The position numbers were made by a program, and so were the translations under genes. DNA of 64,000 nt from Lytechinus pictus (lineage: Eukaryota; Echinodermata; Echinoidea; Temnopleuroida; Toxopneustidae), in NCBI RefSeq assembly GCF_037042905.1, contig NC_087253.1:7862501-7926500 (forward strand), given 5' to 3'. Shown here piece after piece: positions 31,371-42,252 of this stretch; the stretch's first letter is position 1, and the number at the start of each line of letters is the position of its first letter. The notes beneath the pieces were generated by a model, which saw only the letters and a list, made by a program, of their open reading frames with translations, searched no databases and was not told the origin of the DNA.

Positions 31371-32115
31371 AATAGGGTTGCATTCTGATAAACCTAGATT
31401 TAACCCTAGTCGAAACTAGATTTTTAAACCACACTTCTATGAAATGCGGGGCTTCATCATATTTCTATCATGGCAATTATAATGTATCAATTAAATGATT
31501 AGAATTGATAGTACTTTTGTATTTTCCTATTCTTTCCATTTTACGACTCAAATAATTTGGTTAAAAACTTTTTGCAACAGGATAAGAATGAGTTTTGATT
31601 TGGTGAATCAGTTGACAAATGGCCCTACAAAAAAGTGTGGTCTAAGTTAACCCAGGCTTAGGTAAACCATGACGGTTTATTTCGTCTAATCTGTCTGATG
31701 CCAATTCGTCCAATTGCCAACTCGTCTACTATAATTTTTTTTCTACCATCAGTTCGTCCACTATGCATCTACTTACATTTAGTCTAATGCCATTCCGTCT
31801 TATAACCAGTGGTGCAATAGCCATTTAGTCCAGAAACCATTTGATCTAATTGGACTAAGTGTTAAATTGTGCAAAAATGAATAAAAATGAAATGGATATT
31901 AGATCAACTGGTTATGAGAAAAAATGGTCATAGACGAAATGGTGATTAGACGAAGTGATAATTGGACCAAATGGTTAATAGACAAAATGGTTGTTAGACG
32001 AAATAATAATGGCCGAAATGGCTTTAGACTTCATGAAAGAAGACCATGTTGTGAGTGGACGAGTTGGCAGTAGACGAATTGGCAATTTACCACCATCACT
32101 ATCAGAATACCACCC
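31370..32115. mobile_element. MITE with GGTATTCTGATA ends, copy 2, interrupted
   Basis: The left part (TTGCATTCTGATAAACCTAG to GGTAAACCATGA) and the right end (ATCAGAATACCACCC) belong to one element. About 415 bases of a foldback sequence (31678-32092) separate them. Confidence 0.75.
31678..32092. mobile_element. Foldback element of repeated TTCGTCTA/TAGACGAA motifs
   Basis: The left half has repeated TTCGTC/CGTCCA motifs (GCCAATTCGTCCAATTGCCA, ACTCGTCTACTA). The right half has the complements (GTGGACGAGTTGGCAGTAGA, CGAATTGGCAATTTACC). The whole can fold back on itself. It is nested in the MITE 31370-32115. Confidence 0.8.
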
Positions 32116-32269
32116 ATGAAGTTTTATTTGATTATCATGTTTACCAAGGGTTCATACTTAATATAATAATATTAATAGGCATTTATATAGCGCCATCTAT
32201 CTAGAAATATTCTATTCCGAGGCGAACAAGAAAAGAAAGAATGAGGAAGTTTGGATGAGTGTCATTGGC

Positions 32270-32574
32270 CCGTATTCTGAAGTCAGGTTGACAATGGTCT
32301 TACTCTGTGCTAAAATTATGGGAAGCAAAAAGTGTCAAAATTTTTATTAAGTTGTATGTTTCGTATGTTTACTGTGCTCTTCCTGATTCATCGATGGTGA
32401 AGACAATCATTTATTTATATACTTCCTAGACAATTATAAATGATTTGAGAGCCAAATGAGCTGAAATATGATATCTGTACCGTTAGTGGTTTATGTAACA
32501 ATTGGCTATCCATACTTAAACCACAACTTTAAACCTGAGTTTAAGTTAAACCCGAGTTTAGAATACGGGCCAAA
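32270..32574. mobile_element. MITE with TGGCCCGTATTCT ends
   Basis: The left end GGCCCGTATTCTGAAGTCAG and the right end GAGTTTAGAATACGGGCC are inverted repeats. A partial copy is at 6395-6538. Confidence 0.8.
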
Positions 32575-32903
32575 GTGTCAATAACTATAATACTGTTAAA
32601 AAAGATAAGACTTCAGTTTAGATTTGAAGGTCTCCAGTGATGGTATAATTCTTAAATTAAACGGCAAATTATTCAAAAGAGAAGGTGCTGAGGCAGAGAA
32701 AGCTCGCGCATCATATGCTATACGTGTCTTGGGAGTCTTAAGACTATATACAGCCGAAAACAGCCACAATACTTATACTTGCATCAATCTGCATACCGAT
32801 GCACGCTCATTGTAAGAAACTTATGCGTCCAATCGCAAGTCAATCGTAATTCCGAAAATCAGTCGTTGGGCGTTGCAAGAAGTTCGACTTGCAGGTGAAT
32901 TGT

Positions 32904-33122
32904 GGGGCGTCGTGGTCTAGTGGTTACGACTCTCGTCTTTCAATCAGCGGCACGTGTGTTCGAATCCCAGCCATGGCGCGTTTTCCTTCAGCAAGAAATT
33001 AACCCACATTGTATTGCACTCTACCCACGTGGGTGAACAGGTATCTGGCAGGATTTACTTGAATGCAACAAGCGCCTTTCGCAGCTGGAGCTAAAGCCGG
33101 GGTAAGAGCGCCATTGAATAGG
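32904..33122 (+). mobile_element. tRNA-derived SINE (tRNA-Glu-like head)
   Basis: The first about 75 bases read like a tRNA: GTCGTGGTCTAGTGGTTACG (A box), a CTTTCAA anticodon loop (TTC, Glu), and GTGTTCGAATCCCAGCC (B box). The body continues with CCCACGTGGGTGAACAGGTA and ends near AGGCAAGTC. The long body and imperfect acceptor stem argue against a functional tRNA gene. Confidence 0.8.
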
Positions 33123-33409
33123 CAAGTCTCATACATGCTATATGTTAGGCTAAATGAACTACAAACTTGCGTTTAATTAAACGAATTACTTGCACTTGAC
33201 TTTGGAACTTACGATTGATTTGGAATTGAACGACATTTTCTAGCAATGCACTTTATGTCAGGGTAAAGATATTAAGTAAATACATTCATAAAGTTACTTA
33301 TTCATGAGTAGTCCGATAGTCATACATCCTATAGTATTATCCATAATAAATTATGTATATCCACACTTCTAAAAAAATCTTATATCTATAATATGTCAAT
33401 TTACATCCT

Positions 33410-33960
33410 CACACGCCCTATATCAATGCGACCTCAGTACATCATATACATTAAAAAAAATTATGACCTGTATCCATACGCCTGAACGTCCGATACCATA
33501 TAAAACACATAGCCATATTATATGCCCTACACCCATATGCCATTATATTCGTATGTCCTACATCCATACGTCCTATATCCACATGCCAATATATCATACG
33601 ACCTATACCCAAAGTCCATACGTCCTCATCTTATCAATAATCATATATCCATACGTCCTATACCTATGTATCCTTACCTCATGTATCAATCCAATACCCA
33701 TACGTCTACATCTATACACGTCATATGACAATACGTCCTATGCCAATATCAATATGTCCTTTATCTAAAGGTCATATATTCATGTCCTTTGCCAATACAT
33801 ATAAATTACACCTATACGTCCTATGTCAGTAAAACTTATATCAAAAGATCCTTACTTCTTATATATATCAACAATCCTATATCCATGCTACATTTACATC
33901 TACACTTCACATGATAATACGTCATATACGTCCTATATCGTAACGTCCTGCATCCATGCA
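33410..33960. repeat. Degenerate minisatellite of CCATACGTCCTATA units
   Basis: About 30 imperfect repeats of a 15-16-base unit with CATACGTCCTATATC and many substitutions. Tyr/Ile/His-rich open frames are by-products. Confidence 0.85.
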
Positions 33961-34042
33961 TCATACGAAACGACAGATCTTGGTCGTCTGTGAGCGGGCC
34001 TGTGTTGGTGGTGATACAGCGGCATCATGATATTTTGCTTTT

Positions 34043-34079
34043 TTAATTTGTTTTGGACCTCTTTATAGCCTTGACAACC
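34043..34079 (-). CDS. HYR paralogue, last exon (tail and stop)
   Basis: Follows the acceptor TTTTTTACAG. Completes an Arg codon and encodes VVKAIKRSKTN then TAA. Short and basic; the call depends on the phase match with the membrane exon. Confidence 0.6.
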
Positions 34080-37000
34080 CTGTAAAAAATGAAGAAAATA
34101 TACACAATATAAAAATTTGTTTAATGTTAAAAATTATGATTTAATTTAATATTCTGTTATATTCTGTATTTTTAGTCCAACGTTATATTTTTGATAGCAT
34201 GAATACATAATCGGTAATCCCGACTTTCCACTTTAATGATTAACCGTGTTAGTGATAAAGAGACAACTGCATTTTTTTTTTTTTGGGGGGGGGAGTAATC
34301 TATCAACCTAAGTAATATCTTTTATAATGTGTTTTTAATTTTAAATGATATTAGCATTTTTAAATATCATTATCATTATCCCTGCCAATGTTTTTTTTTT
34401 CTTTCTCACCTGTATGATATAAATGATATCAAAACGATCACTGCTATAGCTGCCATGACGATAATCACAACCGTTGCTACCGTAATGCGTCCTGGAAAAA
34501 AATATATCATTAAATTATTATTATGTAATCCCGATGAAAATGTTAAAGGTTATGATTTGAAGGCTAAGTCCCCCCCCCCCCAATATATATATATATATAT
34601 AAATAAATGAATAAACAAATGAACATTAAGATAATAATAAAAAAAAATCAAAGAAGCATAACACTGAAAATTTCATCAAATTTGATGTAAAATAAGAAAG
34701 TCTTGACATTTCAAGGTTTCGCTTATTTTTCACAAAACAGTTATATGCACAAAGCATGTTCATGAAAATGAGTTGAGGATGTTCCTCACTCACTATTTCT
34801 TTCTTTTTTTGTTTATTTATTACATGAATTGTACAATATTTCAATTTTTACAGATTTGGCAATAAGGAAAAAAAAAATACAAATACAATGATAATTTCAC
34901 ATGTTGGGGGAGGACTTTGTTTCACATGACGATGAGGAGAAAATCGAATATTTCATTTTCCATATACTGAAATAAAAAAGAAATAGTAAGTGGATGATGT
35001 CATCAGTCTACTCATTTCTGGATATAACTTTGTAAAATCAAGCCAAAGTTTTAAATGTCATAACTGTCTTATTTACATCCGATTTTTATTAATTTTTCAA
35101 TGTTATGCTTGTTTGAGTTTTTTCTTTTAATTAAATTCCAATCATCTTTTTGTTGGGTTGGACTTTTCATTTAAGAAAAGTACCGCTTTATTTCCCAATG
35201 TGCAGTGTTGAAGTCTGGTTTTTTTTTTAATTTAATATCTTAACGTATTATAATATATCACTGGCGTACCAGTAGGCCTATAACTTGGGGAGCCTTGGAA
35301 CCCGGCCAACATTAGGGGAAAAAGATAGAAAATGAAAGAAAAAAAGTGAAATATTTTATTATTTCCGAGTATTATGTCAAAATCTATCACAACTTAAGAT
35401 TTTTGTATGAAAAAAAAGATAAATGGGTTCCATTTTTTTCAGAAATTTTGCCTCAGACGTCATGTCAACCCCCCCCCCCTGAATTGTTTTGGCTCATTAC
35501 GCAAATAGATCTATTCATTTCGTGAAATGAGTTTCCTATAATGTTACCTTAATTTGGACACAGGTTGTAGGCCTATAATAGGCGTGCACATTAATATTTC
35601 TATCATGTCAATAGAAATGCCCAAGCAGGTGGACTTAGGGATTCTTAAATGAAGTTACAAACCTAGTGGGGCAATGTTTTTCCACTCGGAATTCTTCTGA
35701 CCATGGAGCTATTAACTCAGATAGCTCCATGTACTGACAATAAGTTCTGCTATTATTCGATGGGGCCGGTGAGGGCGTGGTACCCTCCCCTTAAACCTAC
35801 CTAAAATTCGGATAGGACCTTCGCAAGTCTTCCTCAGGACATCATCGGCTATGGTCAGCTGGTATGTCCCGAGATCATCGACGCTACCGATCGGACTCGC
35901 CCTGACACCAAGGGCCACCGAGACATCACCCCCATGGTACCGGTACTGTGGGATAGATTTGGTGACGTTTTCAGGTCCGATTGTGACGTTGAAGCTGTAC
36001 TTGTTCAGTCCGATGTGATTTGTAGCGACGGTGCCATTGATGTCGGGGCATTCCACCGGTAGTTCAGTCACTGTGATTGATAAAGAAAATAGTTCTTCAT
36101 TTCAATGTTCAATTTCATGTAGGGGCCGTTTCATAAAGCTGTTCGTAAGTTAAGAGCAACTTTAAGAACGACTGCGCCAATGTGTTTGGTTACTTTGAAG
36201 CAACCGTATGTGTATATATCAGCCGGCATGTTCAGCCTAGGCCTTGTTGAATAAAGGTGTTCATTTTGCATCCCAAATCTGATGTGGTAATTTCACTCTT
36301 TATTGTGGTGGTGTCAGCGCTAGGTTCGTTCCCCGCCACATAAGAATTTTAGGCCAAAACTGGTCCACGCATCGACAGTTAAATACGTAGCTGTAGTGAT
36401 TTTCGCACTTCGAACTGGCTGATTCATCGCTCCATCAGCGTTAGCGACACACAGGTAACGCTTTGATAGCCTCACGTATAGTACGATACGATGACGCAGT
36501 CAGTGGAAGCGCCCGCACAGTTGCGCAGGTACGAGACTCCCGAATCCTTCCTAGAGTGGAAGCGTAGTTTATTGATGAATTTGTGTTCATATATACTGAT
36601 TTTTGCCTTTTCTATCTGAGAGTGTTTCATGGCATAGGAAGTCGAAAGCAAATACCTTACGGGGATTTGTTGACGATCCCTTTGACGTTGCTGGCGGTAA
36701 GACAGCCGCTCAGAAAGTTGTGGTTTTGGAACTCATGCTGGGGCAAATTTCAGCTTCTTGCCCGATTATCGCCAGAGGTTCTATTGTAAATAAGTCCACT
36801 TCACTTGCAGACATATGGGATCTTGTTTGCATACATTTTGGTTTCAACAGACAAATACTAGCCAATGACAATAATCAATATCATGTCAGTCAAACTAGTC
36901 TCGATTGTTGTGAAGATGAGTTGGATGACAATGAATTGAGACATGATGCAGGATGTGAGAAAAATAATGTCAATGATAATGAGTTGAAGACTGATGAAGG

Positions 37001-40000
37001 AAGTGATGAAAATAAACATGAAGACAATGCCAATGATAATGAGTTGAGATGTGATGATGGAAGTGATGAAAATAAATATGAAGACAATGTCACTGGTCAG
37101 TTGAGATTCGATGAAGGCCGTAATGAAAATAAACATGAAGACAATGCCAAGGATAATGAGTTGAGCTTTGTAGTTGTACATGTGGATGAAGGTGGTATCT
37201 TCAGTCGTGACGTTGATGATATTGCTTTGCGAGAAGATGAAAGAAGTAGTCGTGCAGTGTTTCATTATGATAATTGTAACATTGGAGTGACAGATGTAGA
37301 TGATTGGAGTAGGCCTATTCTCACTAGCAATACTTCGAGGTTTAGCGTTGAGTTAGATGGGTCTAGATCTATATCATCCGGAGATTTCACGAACCTTGTT
37401 ACACAGTCTGTCAGTGTTAGTCTTGATGGTTTCGCTGCTGAGTTGTCGGCAGCTAGTGCATGTGGCTCGTCGTGATGATCATGGGTCTCACAAGGATGTG
37501 ATGTGTAATCCGGGTATTCCTTCCGATGATGATTGTGCATCGGAGCCTTATTGTTTCCAAGGTCATGAACTCACTGTTGGACTGGGATGTGATCCCCCTT
37601 CACTTGATATGTTATCAGGCACTTGCACATTCGGTGCGAGTAATTAAAAGATCGGATGGATTTCTGTGCTGATGTTGATAGCAATGTTCGCTATGTTGGT
37701 TCGTCAGAGACAGACGAAACGTCTAAAGACTTGGCAGTTATCCCTGGCAGTACTCCTGGTTTTCAGTTTGTGCCATCTTCTGCTTGCATTGATGGAGCTG
37801 ATAGGTTCTTGCGCTCAGCCTCGGTTGACACGCTGTGCTCTCATCACACGCCCGAACAGTGCATGCACCATTCACATACAAGTGCTCGTTTTCGATTCAC
37901 ACATTCGATTGACAGACCAGCCGATCTCACTATCAGCAAAACTAACAATACCTCCGTTCGGTTCGCATGCTCGAATGATAGACTAGCCGATCTCGCTATC
38001 AGCCAAGATAGCGGTACCTCCATTGACACGACAACACGTCAACTGCAGTTAATGCACCTCGAGCCATTGGTCCAGGTGCTGATCAGAAATTCACAATAGG
38101 CTGCTTTGAGACCATTACCATCCCTGATCCACATCAAGATCCACCACATTGTCGTGAACTTGAGGATGCCCTGGTCTCCCAAGGACACCCCCTCCCCCAG
38201 ATTTCTTTATTTGCCAGCATGGTGTTGTTCACTCCAGCTCTTTTGTGGTTGATGCCATAGCCACCACTGTCCAGGATGAGGAATTCCAATGTCCTCTAGA
38301 CCGATACCATGATGACTCCACCTACCAGCCTGTGAGGGATACCGCTTCTGATGTGATCCCCAGCCTGGGTGCAGTTCTTATGGGTACCACCATCTCTGCT
38401 CCCATTGGTCGACCCCCTGACGTTCGGCATGTTCGCGATGTCTCTACTTCGTGTACCAGAGGAACTGTCCAAGATTGTTATCACACCGCCCTGAAGATGG
38501 GCCCTACTTCAGGACTTTTGATGACCTCACTACTACCACCCACCTATGGACTTTCGCATCCTTGGTTCTACATGTCCTCTGCTCTCTATGAACCTCCAGC
38601 TAACCCCTCGTTGCTACTTGGACTGATTCAGAGCAGCATCAGTTGCCCAGACATAGGTCGCTTTGCTAGCTATATGCACCGGATATTACCCCACCTACCC
38701 GGCCCCTCCACACCCCCAGCCTGTCCCCTGCATCGGTGTTTTTTAGTTAGCAGCAGCATGGTCACATCGCATTCTACGCCACAAGGACTGTTGGGCTATT
38801 TTTCCTGCTTTAACGTGACCGTTGTACTTTTCATTTGGACATTCACAGTTTATTGACTATATTGATGATGATTTCTTCCTTGTCGATTTGTAATCCTTGT
38901 ATTTATATATTCATGACAGTGTTTTTATTGGGTTTTTTATTATGTTTAATCAATGCCTTGACCGCATGGTCAGTTATTATTGATCTTAGTGATGTTTTAC
39001 CCTTGTTCACACTGTTATTAGTTTCCATTTTTTTTGGTGGTATAGTAGTCCTCTAGTTGTAAACAGGCAATCTAATTTTTGTACAGTTACTTCAGTTTTT
39101 TTTTTGTAACGATTTGTTTTATGTTGTTACAATAGCCAGTGTTGTACATGAATGTTTTCTTTGGACTTCCCACTGAACGGTGTAGTTATGCAACATTTTT
39201 TTATCTGAATATTTATTGATTGAATTGTCGCTTATGCTTGTGCTATTTCCATTTTGTGGATACTGATTTTCACACCGCATGCTTATTTTTTTAATGCTTT
39301 TGTTTGTTTAATACTGACGGTATAGATTCCTTCTCTAGGCTGCGATTTTTGGAAAGTAGTTATTGGTTTTGAAATTTACGTGTATTTGATCACGTCGTGT
39401 GATTTCATGATGCGGCCGCCCTTTTGTGCTTAATTTTGTCATGTCTTACAGATTTTGTTTACAACTTACTTGCTGTTATTACAGTTCCGGGTTTTTGTAT
39501 TGTCCCTTCCAGTTTACAAGGAATTTTCTTTTTTAGGTTATTTCATATTACAGGGTAATTGGTTTATTTTTAATTTGAGGAAGGGAATAGTGCATGTCGG
39601 GGTTAGGTTATGATAAGTGCATGTGATTTTTCAATGTAGATGAATAAGTTAAAGGACACAGTTATAGATGACCTGTTAAATTAAGGGTTTGAATTTAGGT
39701 GGCAGTTAGTTACAATGTATGTCTTATTTTTATCATGCTTTGCTAATTATTTATAGGTACTTTTATGGATCATCATTTTCTTTACACAAATGAAAAGAAT
39801 AAATAACATGTGTTTGATATTCATTGATTTAATGGTTTGTGTAAATGTAATGTCATATGTCAATGTGAGTAAATGTTGGTTGATATAGCAATGCCTTACT
39901 GATTGAAGTGTTAATGTATTTCAGTCAGCTAGCTTTTGATAAATCCTTTGTAATACACGTACTCGCTTGTGATTCCATAAGAAGTTGATGAGCAAAACAA

Positions 40001-42252
40001 CATAGAATTTGTGTGTTAAATATTGATGGCCACTTAGATGTCTTTAAAGTGACATAATGGTTTAGTTGTGTAACTGGCACTTCAGGTTGTATATCTGAGT
40101 TATAATGCATGTATGCCCTCTTGATATTGACATGGTAAGGTTATATAGTTTTGCTGTTTATTATGTTTAAGGCTATAAATGTTGTATTGTTACGTCCTTG
40201 TTTATAGTTTTAAAGCGGATTTATTGAAGTGATTTACATGGTTTGGTTTAGGAATCGGGTCATCAATCTGCAGGTTTGATCATTTCAGAATGTTGTGCGT
40301 ACATATTGTAGTGGTGCACATTGTTTTTATAGTTAACATTCCAGAGATGAAGAAGGAAGAAAGAAGAATGTATCACGCCAATATTTATGTTTTGTTACTT
40401 TGAAGCAACCGTATGATTGTGTATATATCAGCCGGCATGTTCAGCATAGGCCTTGTTGAATAAAGGTGTTCATTTTGCATCCCAATTCTGATATGGTAAT
40501 TTCACCCTTTTTATTGTCGGTGAACCTTTGTTACGCGCTTAACCATCGCCAATGAATATTCAATTTTCCACAAGGATCACCAGTTGATCTTAAAGTCGCT
40601 CTTAACTTGCGAACAGCTTTATGAAACACCCATTTTTACTTTTAAAAAATCACAATATCTTTGTTTGAAGAGAGCAAAATGTCCTTACATTTAAGTTGCT
40701 CATTGCCTGAAGCACCTCAAAATTAAACCCTTAATTCCTGCGTAATCGTGATGTCAAATTCTACCCTCAATACGGAATTAATAATTTAAATATTATGAAC
40801 AAAAACGTTGAATTTAAAATTCTGGGGTGGAAGGTTCCCCCCTCCCCCCCCCCAAAAAAAAAAAAAAATAATAGAAATAATGAATAAATAAATAGGGTGA
40901 ATAAATGAATAAATATAAAAAAATGAATACATTAAAAAATAACAAAAATATATATATAAAACAAAATAACGCTTCGGCGTTGATGCACTGGATTGGAATA
41001 TAATAGCTGACCCACATGGGAATCGAACCATGTCAGCTCTGTCAATAACCACCCAGGACAAATTTTCAATTGAATACCCAATGTATATCCAAATTGAATA
41101 CCAATTAAATACCAATTGGCAATTATTTTCAATTTGGAGTACATTGAAAATGAAACAATGGGTACCCATATTGAAAACAATTGACTATTGGTCCCAATTG
41201 GAACCAATTGGTTTTAACTGAAAATTAAGCCAATTGGTCCCAATTTGGACACCAATTGGAAGCAATGTGAACTTCTATTTGGCACAAGTAAAATTAGTAG
41301 AACAATATCATCTCAATAGGAAATTAGGTAATTCCACCAATATATGTTTATGCTACTGCAGAAACATACTGTCTATCTGTATATATATCAATTTAAAGGG
41401 CAGAGATATTGTGCAAACTTTTATTCCATCTGGTGAAGAGCAATTGTTTAAAGCATGTATATGTATGTATCTTATTTGGTGTGCTTTGGTTATGGTTATT
41501 GCTATGCTTTAAACTTTTAATCTATTGCAAGTGAGCCATTTCTCAGTAAGGGTATTTCATTGTTTGTTACTCATTCTTTACTTGTTTCTTAAACTAATGT
41601 GTCACTGGAAAATGGTAAATGATTAAAAAGTACATTAAAAAAAATGAAATTGTATTTTTGTATATATTATGCAAATAAGCTGATCACATGATCCAAAATA
41701 ATTGAATACAAATTGAAACCAATTGACACCAATTGAAAATCCAATGGGTATTGGTCGTTGATTGGTCCCCACATTTAATTCTAATGTGGCCACTGACCCT
41801 ACAATATATGACCTCAATTGGTATCTAATTTGGACCAATTAAAACCCATTGATACCAATTGAATCCAAATTGAAACCAATTGAAAATTCAATGGGTGATC
41901 AATGGGTATCAATTAGAAATTTTGTCCTGGGCAGCACCCACCCCCCCCCCCCACCCACGTCATCCCGTGACAATCCTTAAGATACTCCTTGCGTACTTAC
42001 GTGTATTTTCTACATAGAACAAACATGTGGCTGTGTTACCATCCAGGTCGACTGCGATTAATGTAACGGGTGTTCTTCCAGGTGGGTAGAGATCTCCCGA
42101 TGTCCCTGTGGTTACGTTATAAGATATACCACTAGGATCAGGGTTCGCATCCTCGTAGGTGTACGAAACACCTTCGCTTAGTCCAAAGAAACTATTCACA
42201 AAGAGGGGATGTGTTGTGACGTCACTGCACGTCACATTCGGTGGAGTAGTAT
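34043..42252 (-). CDS. HYR-X membrane protein paralogue (5' exon uncertain)
   Basis: Read on the minus strand: HYR exon 42252-42001, X exon 36070-35801, transmembrane exon 34491-34410 and tail exon 34079-34043 with TAA. Phases are 1-1, 1-1, 1-2 and 2-stop, as in the plus-strand gene, and all splice dinucleotides are intact. The second HYR-X pair is absent. The 1.3 kb between the X and membrane exons is largely a MITE, so no such pair is hidden there. The HYR exon differs at 4 of 84 residues from the plus-strand one. The tail ends KTN, without the PDZ motif. A weak candidate first exon is at 43932-44022. The largest intron contains the LTR element 36189-40517. It may be functional or a recent duplicate losing function; expression data are needed to tell. 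Confidence 0.75.
34410..34491 (-). CDS. HYR paralogue, transmembrane exon
   Basis: 82 bases between TTTTTCCAG and GTGAGA, entering in phase 1 and leaving in phase 2. Encodes TVATVVIIVMAAIAVIVLIS, a clear membrane helix. Confidence 0.78.
34543..35174. mobile_element. MITE of the TTAA-bounded family, copy 4
   Basis: From TTAAAGGTTATGATTTGAAG to GGGTTGGACTTTTCATTTAA. It has TTCATCAAATTTGATGTAAA opposed by ATTTACATCCGATTTTTATT. An (AT)n stretch is inserted near 34582. It lies between the X and membrane exons of the minus-strand gene. Confidence 0.78.
35261..35480. mobile_element. Fragment with a hAT-like end
   Basis: CACTGGCGTACCAGTAGGCC resembles the CAGTGGCGTACC terminus at 8085. The far end is lost; a poly-C run at about 35469 may mark it. 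Confidence 0.45.
35801..36070 (-). CDS. HYR paralogue, X-domain exon
   Basis: 270 bases between ATCACAG and GTAGGT, phase 1-1. It begins TELPVECPDINGTV, has PENVTKSIPQYRYHGGDVSV in the middle and ends with YQLTIADDVLRKTCEGPIRI. It resembles plus-strand exon 3 more than exon 5. Confidence 0.87.
36121..36188. mobile_element. Left part of a MITE split by the LTR element
   Basis: GGGGCCGTTTCATAAAGCTG TTCGTAAGTTAAGAGC is the inverted complement of 40575-40635 (GCTCTTAACTTGCGAACAGC, TTTATGAAACACCC). The LTR element at 36189-40517 therefore sits inside an older palindromic MITE. Confidence 0.75.
36189..36306 (+). repeat. 5' LTR
   Basis: About 118 bases, very similar to 40394-40517, with an AATAAA at about 36250 (in GTTGAATAAAGGTG). 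It is followed three bases later by the TGGTGTCAG primer-binding match. Confidence 0.75.
36491..37475 (+). pseudogene. Broken gag-like gene fused to an acidic repeat
   Basis: ATG at 36491 opens a frame with YETPESFLEWKRSLL, which stops after about 45 codons. A second frame resumes from about 36600 with LRGFVDDPFDVAGGKTAAQ, VLELMLGQISASCPI and STSLADIWDLVCIHFGF. These motifs resemble gag proteins of LTR elements in marine invertebrates. One frameshift and an in-frame stop lie at about 36590-36605. After FGFN the usual gag continuation is missing. Instead, about four acidic repeats (GSDENKHEDNANDNELR-like, about 57 bp each, 36990-37160) and an unrecognised region lead to the stop at 37475. Confidence 0.6.
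37656..38099 (+). CDS. Unknown frame inside the LTR element
   Basis: ATG-initiated frame of 147 residues. It holds a two-unit repeat (RFTHSIDRPADLTISK and RFACSNDRLADLAISQ). No family was recognised. It may be a coding remnant of the element or simply open by chance. Confidence 0.25.
   Translation: MDFCADVDSNVRYVGSSETDETSKDLAVIPGSTPGFQFVPSSACIDGADRFLRSASVDTLCSHHTPEQCMHHSHTSARFRFTHSIDRPADLTISKTNNTSVRFACSNDRLADLAISQDSGTSIDTTTRQLQLMHLEPLVQVLIRNSQ
38164..38856 (+). CDS. Unknown frame near the 3' side of the LTR element
   Basis: An open frame from just after a TGA at 38161 to a stop at 38854-38856, Pro- and Ser-rich, ending in a hydrophobic stretch (FNVTVVLFIWTFTVY). No ATG sits at its beginning and no domain was recognised. 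It is probably degenerate internal sequence. Confidence 0.25.
   Translation, partial: GCPGLPRTPPPPDFFICQHGVVHSSSFVVDAIATTVQDEEFQCPLDRYHDDSTYQPVRDTASDVIPSLGAVLMGTTISAPIGRPPDVRHVRDVSTSCTRGTVQDCYHTALKMGPTSGLLMTSLLPPTYGLSHPWFYMSSALYEPPANPSLLLGLIQSSISCPDIGRFASYMHRILPHLPGPSTPPACPLHRCFLVSSSMVTSHSTPQGLLGYFSCFNVTVVLFIWTFTVY
40394..40517 (+). repeat. 3' LTR
   Basis: About 124 bases. It differs from the 5' copy by a four-base insertion (GATT near 40412) and a few substitutions, so the insertion is old enough for some divergence. Confidence 0.75.
40518..40635. mobile_element. Right part of the MITE split by the LTR element
   Basis: Contains TTACGCGCTTAACCATCGCC, TTGATCTTAAAGTCGCTCTT and TTATGAAACACCC, the complement of 36121-36170. 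Confidence 0.7.
41052..41931. mobile_element. CCAATTGG-rich element with CCCAGGACAAATT ends
   Basis: The left end CCCAGGACAAATTTTCAATT and the right end AATTAGAAATTTTGTCCTGG are inverted. Both flanks are filled with motifs such as ACCAATTGG and CCAATTGAAAC in both directions. The central part has no gene. The target duplication is unclear. Confidence 0.75.
42001..42252 (-). CDS. HYR paralogue, HYR-domain exon
   Basis: 252 bases, acceptor AAAAAAG and donor GTAAGTACGC, phase 1-1. The peptide starts DTTPPNVTCSDVTTHPLFVN and ends GNTATCLFYVENT. Changes relative to 17119-17370 are T to V, V to A, Y to D and M to L. Confidence 0.9.

Larger units (their letters stand above)
36189..40517 (+). mobile_element. 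LTR retrotransposon, non-autonomous or decayed, no pol found
   Basis: Direct repeats of about 120 bp (36189-36306 and 40394-40517) bound the element. Both contain GTTACTTTGAAGCAACCGTA, ATATATCAGCCGGCATGTTC and GTTGAATAAAGGTGTTCATT. TGGTGTCAG at 36309-36317 matches a tRNA-Leu primer-binding site. A broken gag-like region follows, then an acidic repeat and other frames. I find no reverse transcriptase, integrase or protease motif in about 4.1 kb. Element ends are uncertain by a few bases, and a clear target duplication was not found. Confidence 0.75.

Noticed and set aside
32904-32980. Possible tRNA-Glu gene
   Set aside because: The acceptor stem is imperfect and the sequence continues into a SINE body, so it is a tRNA-derived repeat.
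38835-39056. Hydrophobic frame that could be a membrane or env-like protein in the LTR element
   Set aside because: It starts at TTG, overlaps the preceding frame, and shows no recognisable envelope or signal features; AT-rich sequence easily gives hydrophobic frames.
40998-41035. tRNA-like GAATCGAACC segment on the minus strand
   Set aside because: Only a B-box-like stretch is present, with no cloverleaf; at best a SINE scrap.
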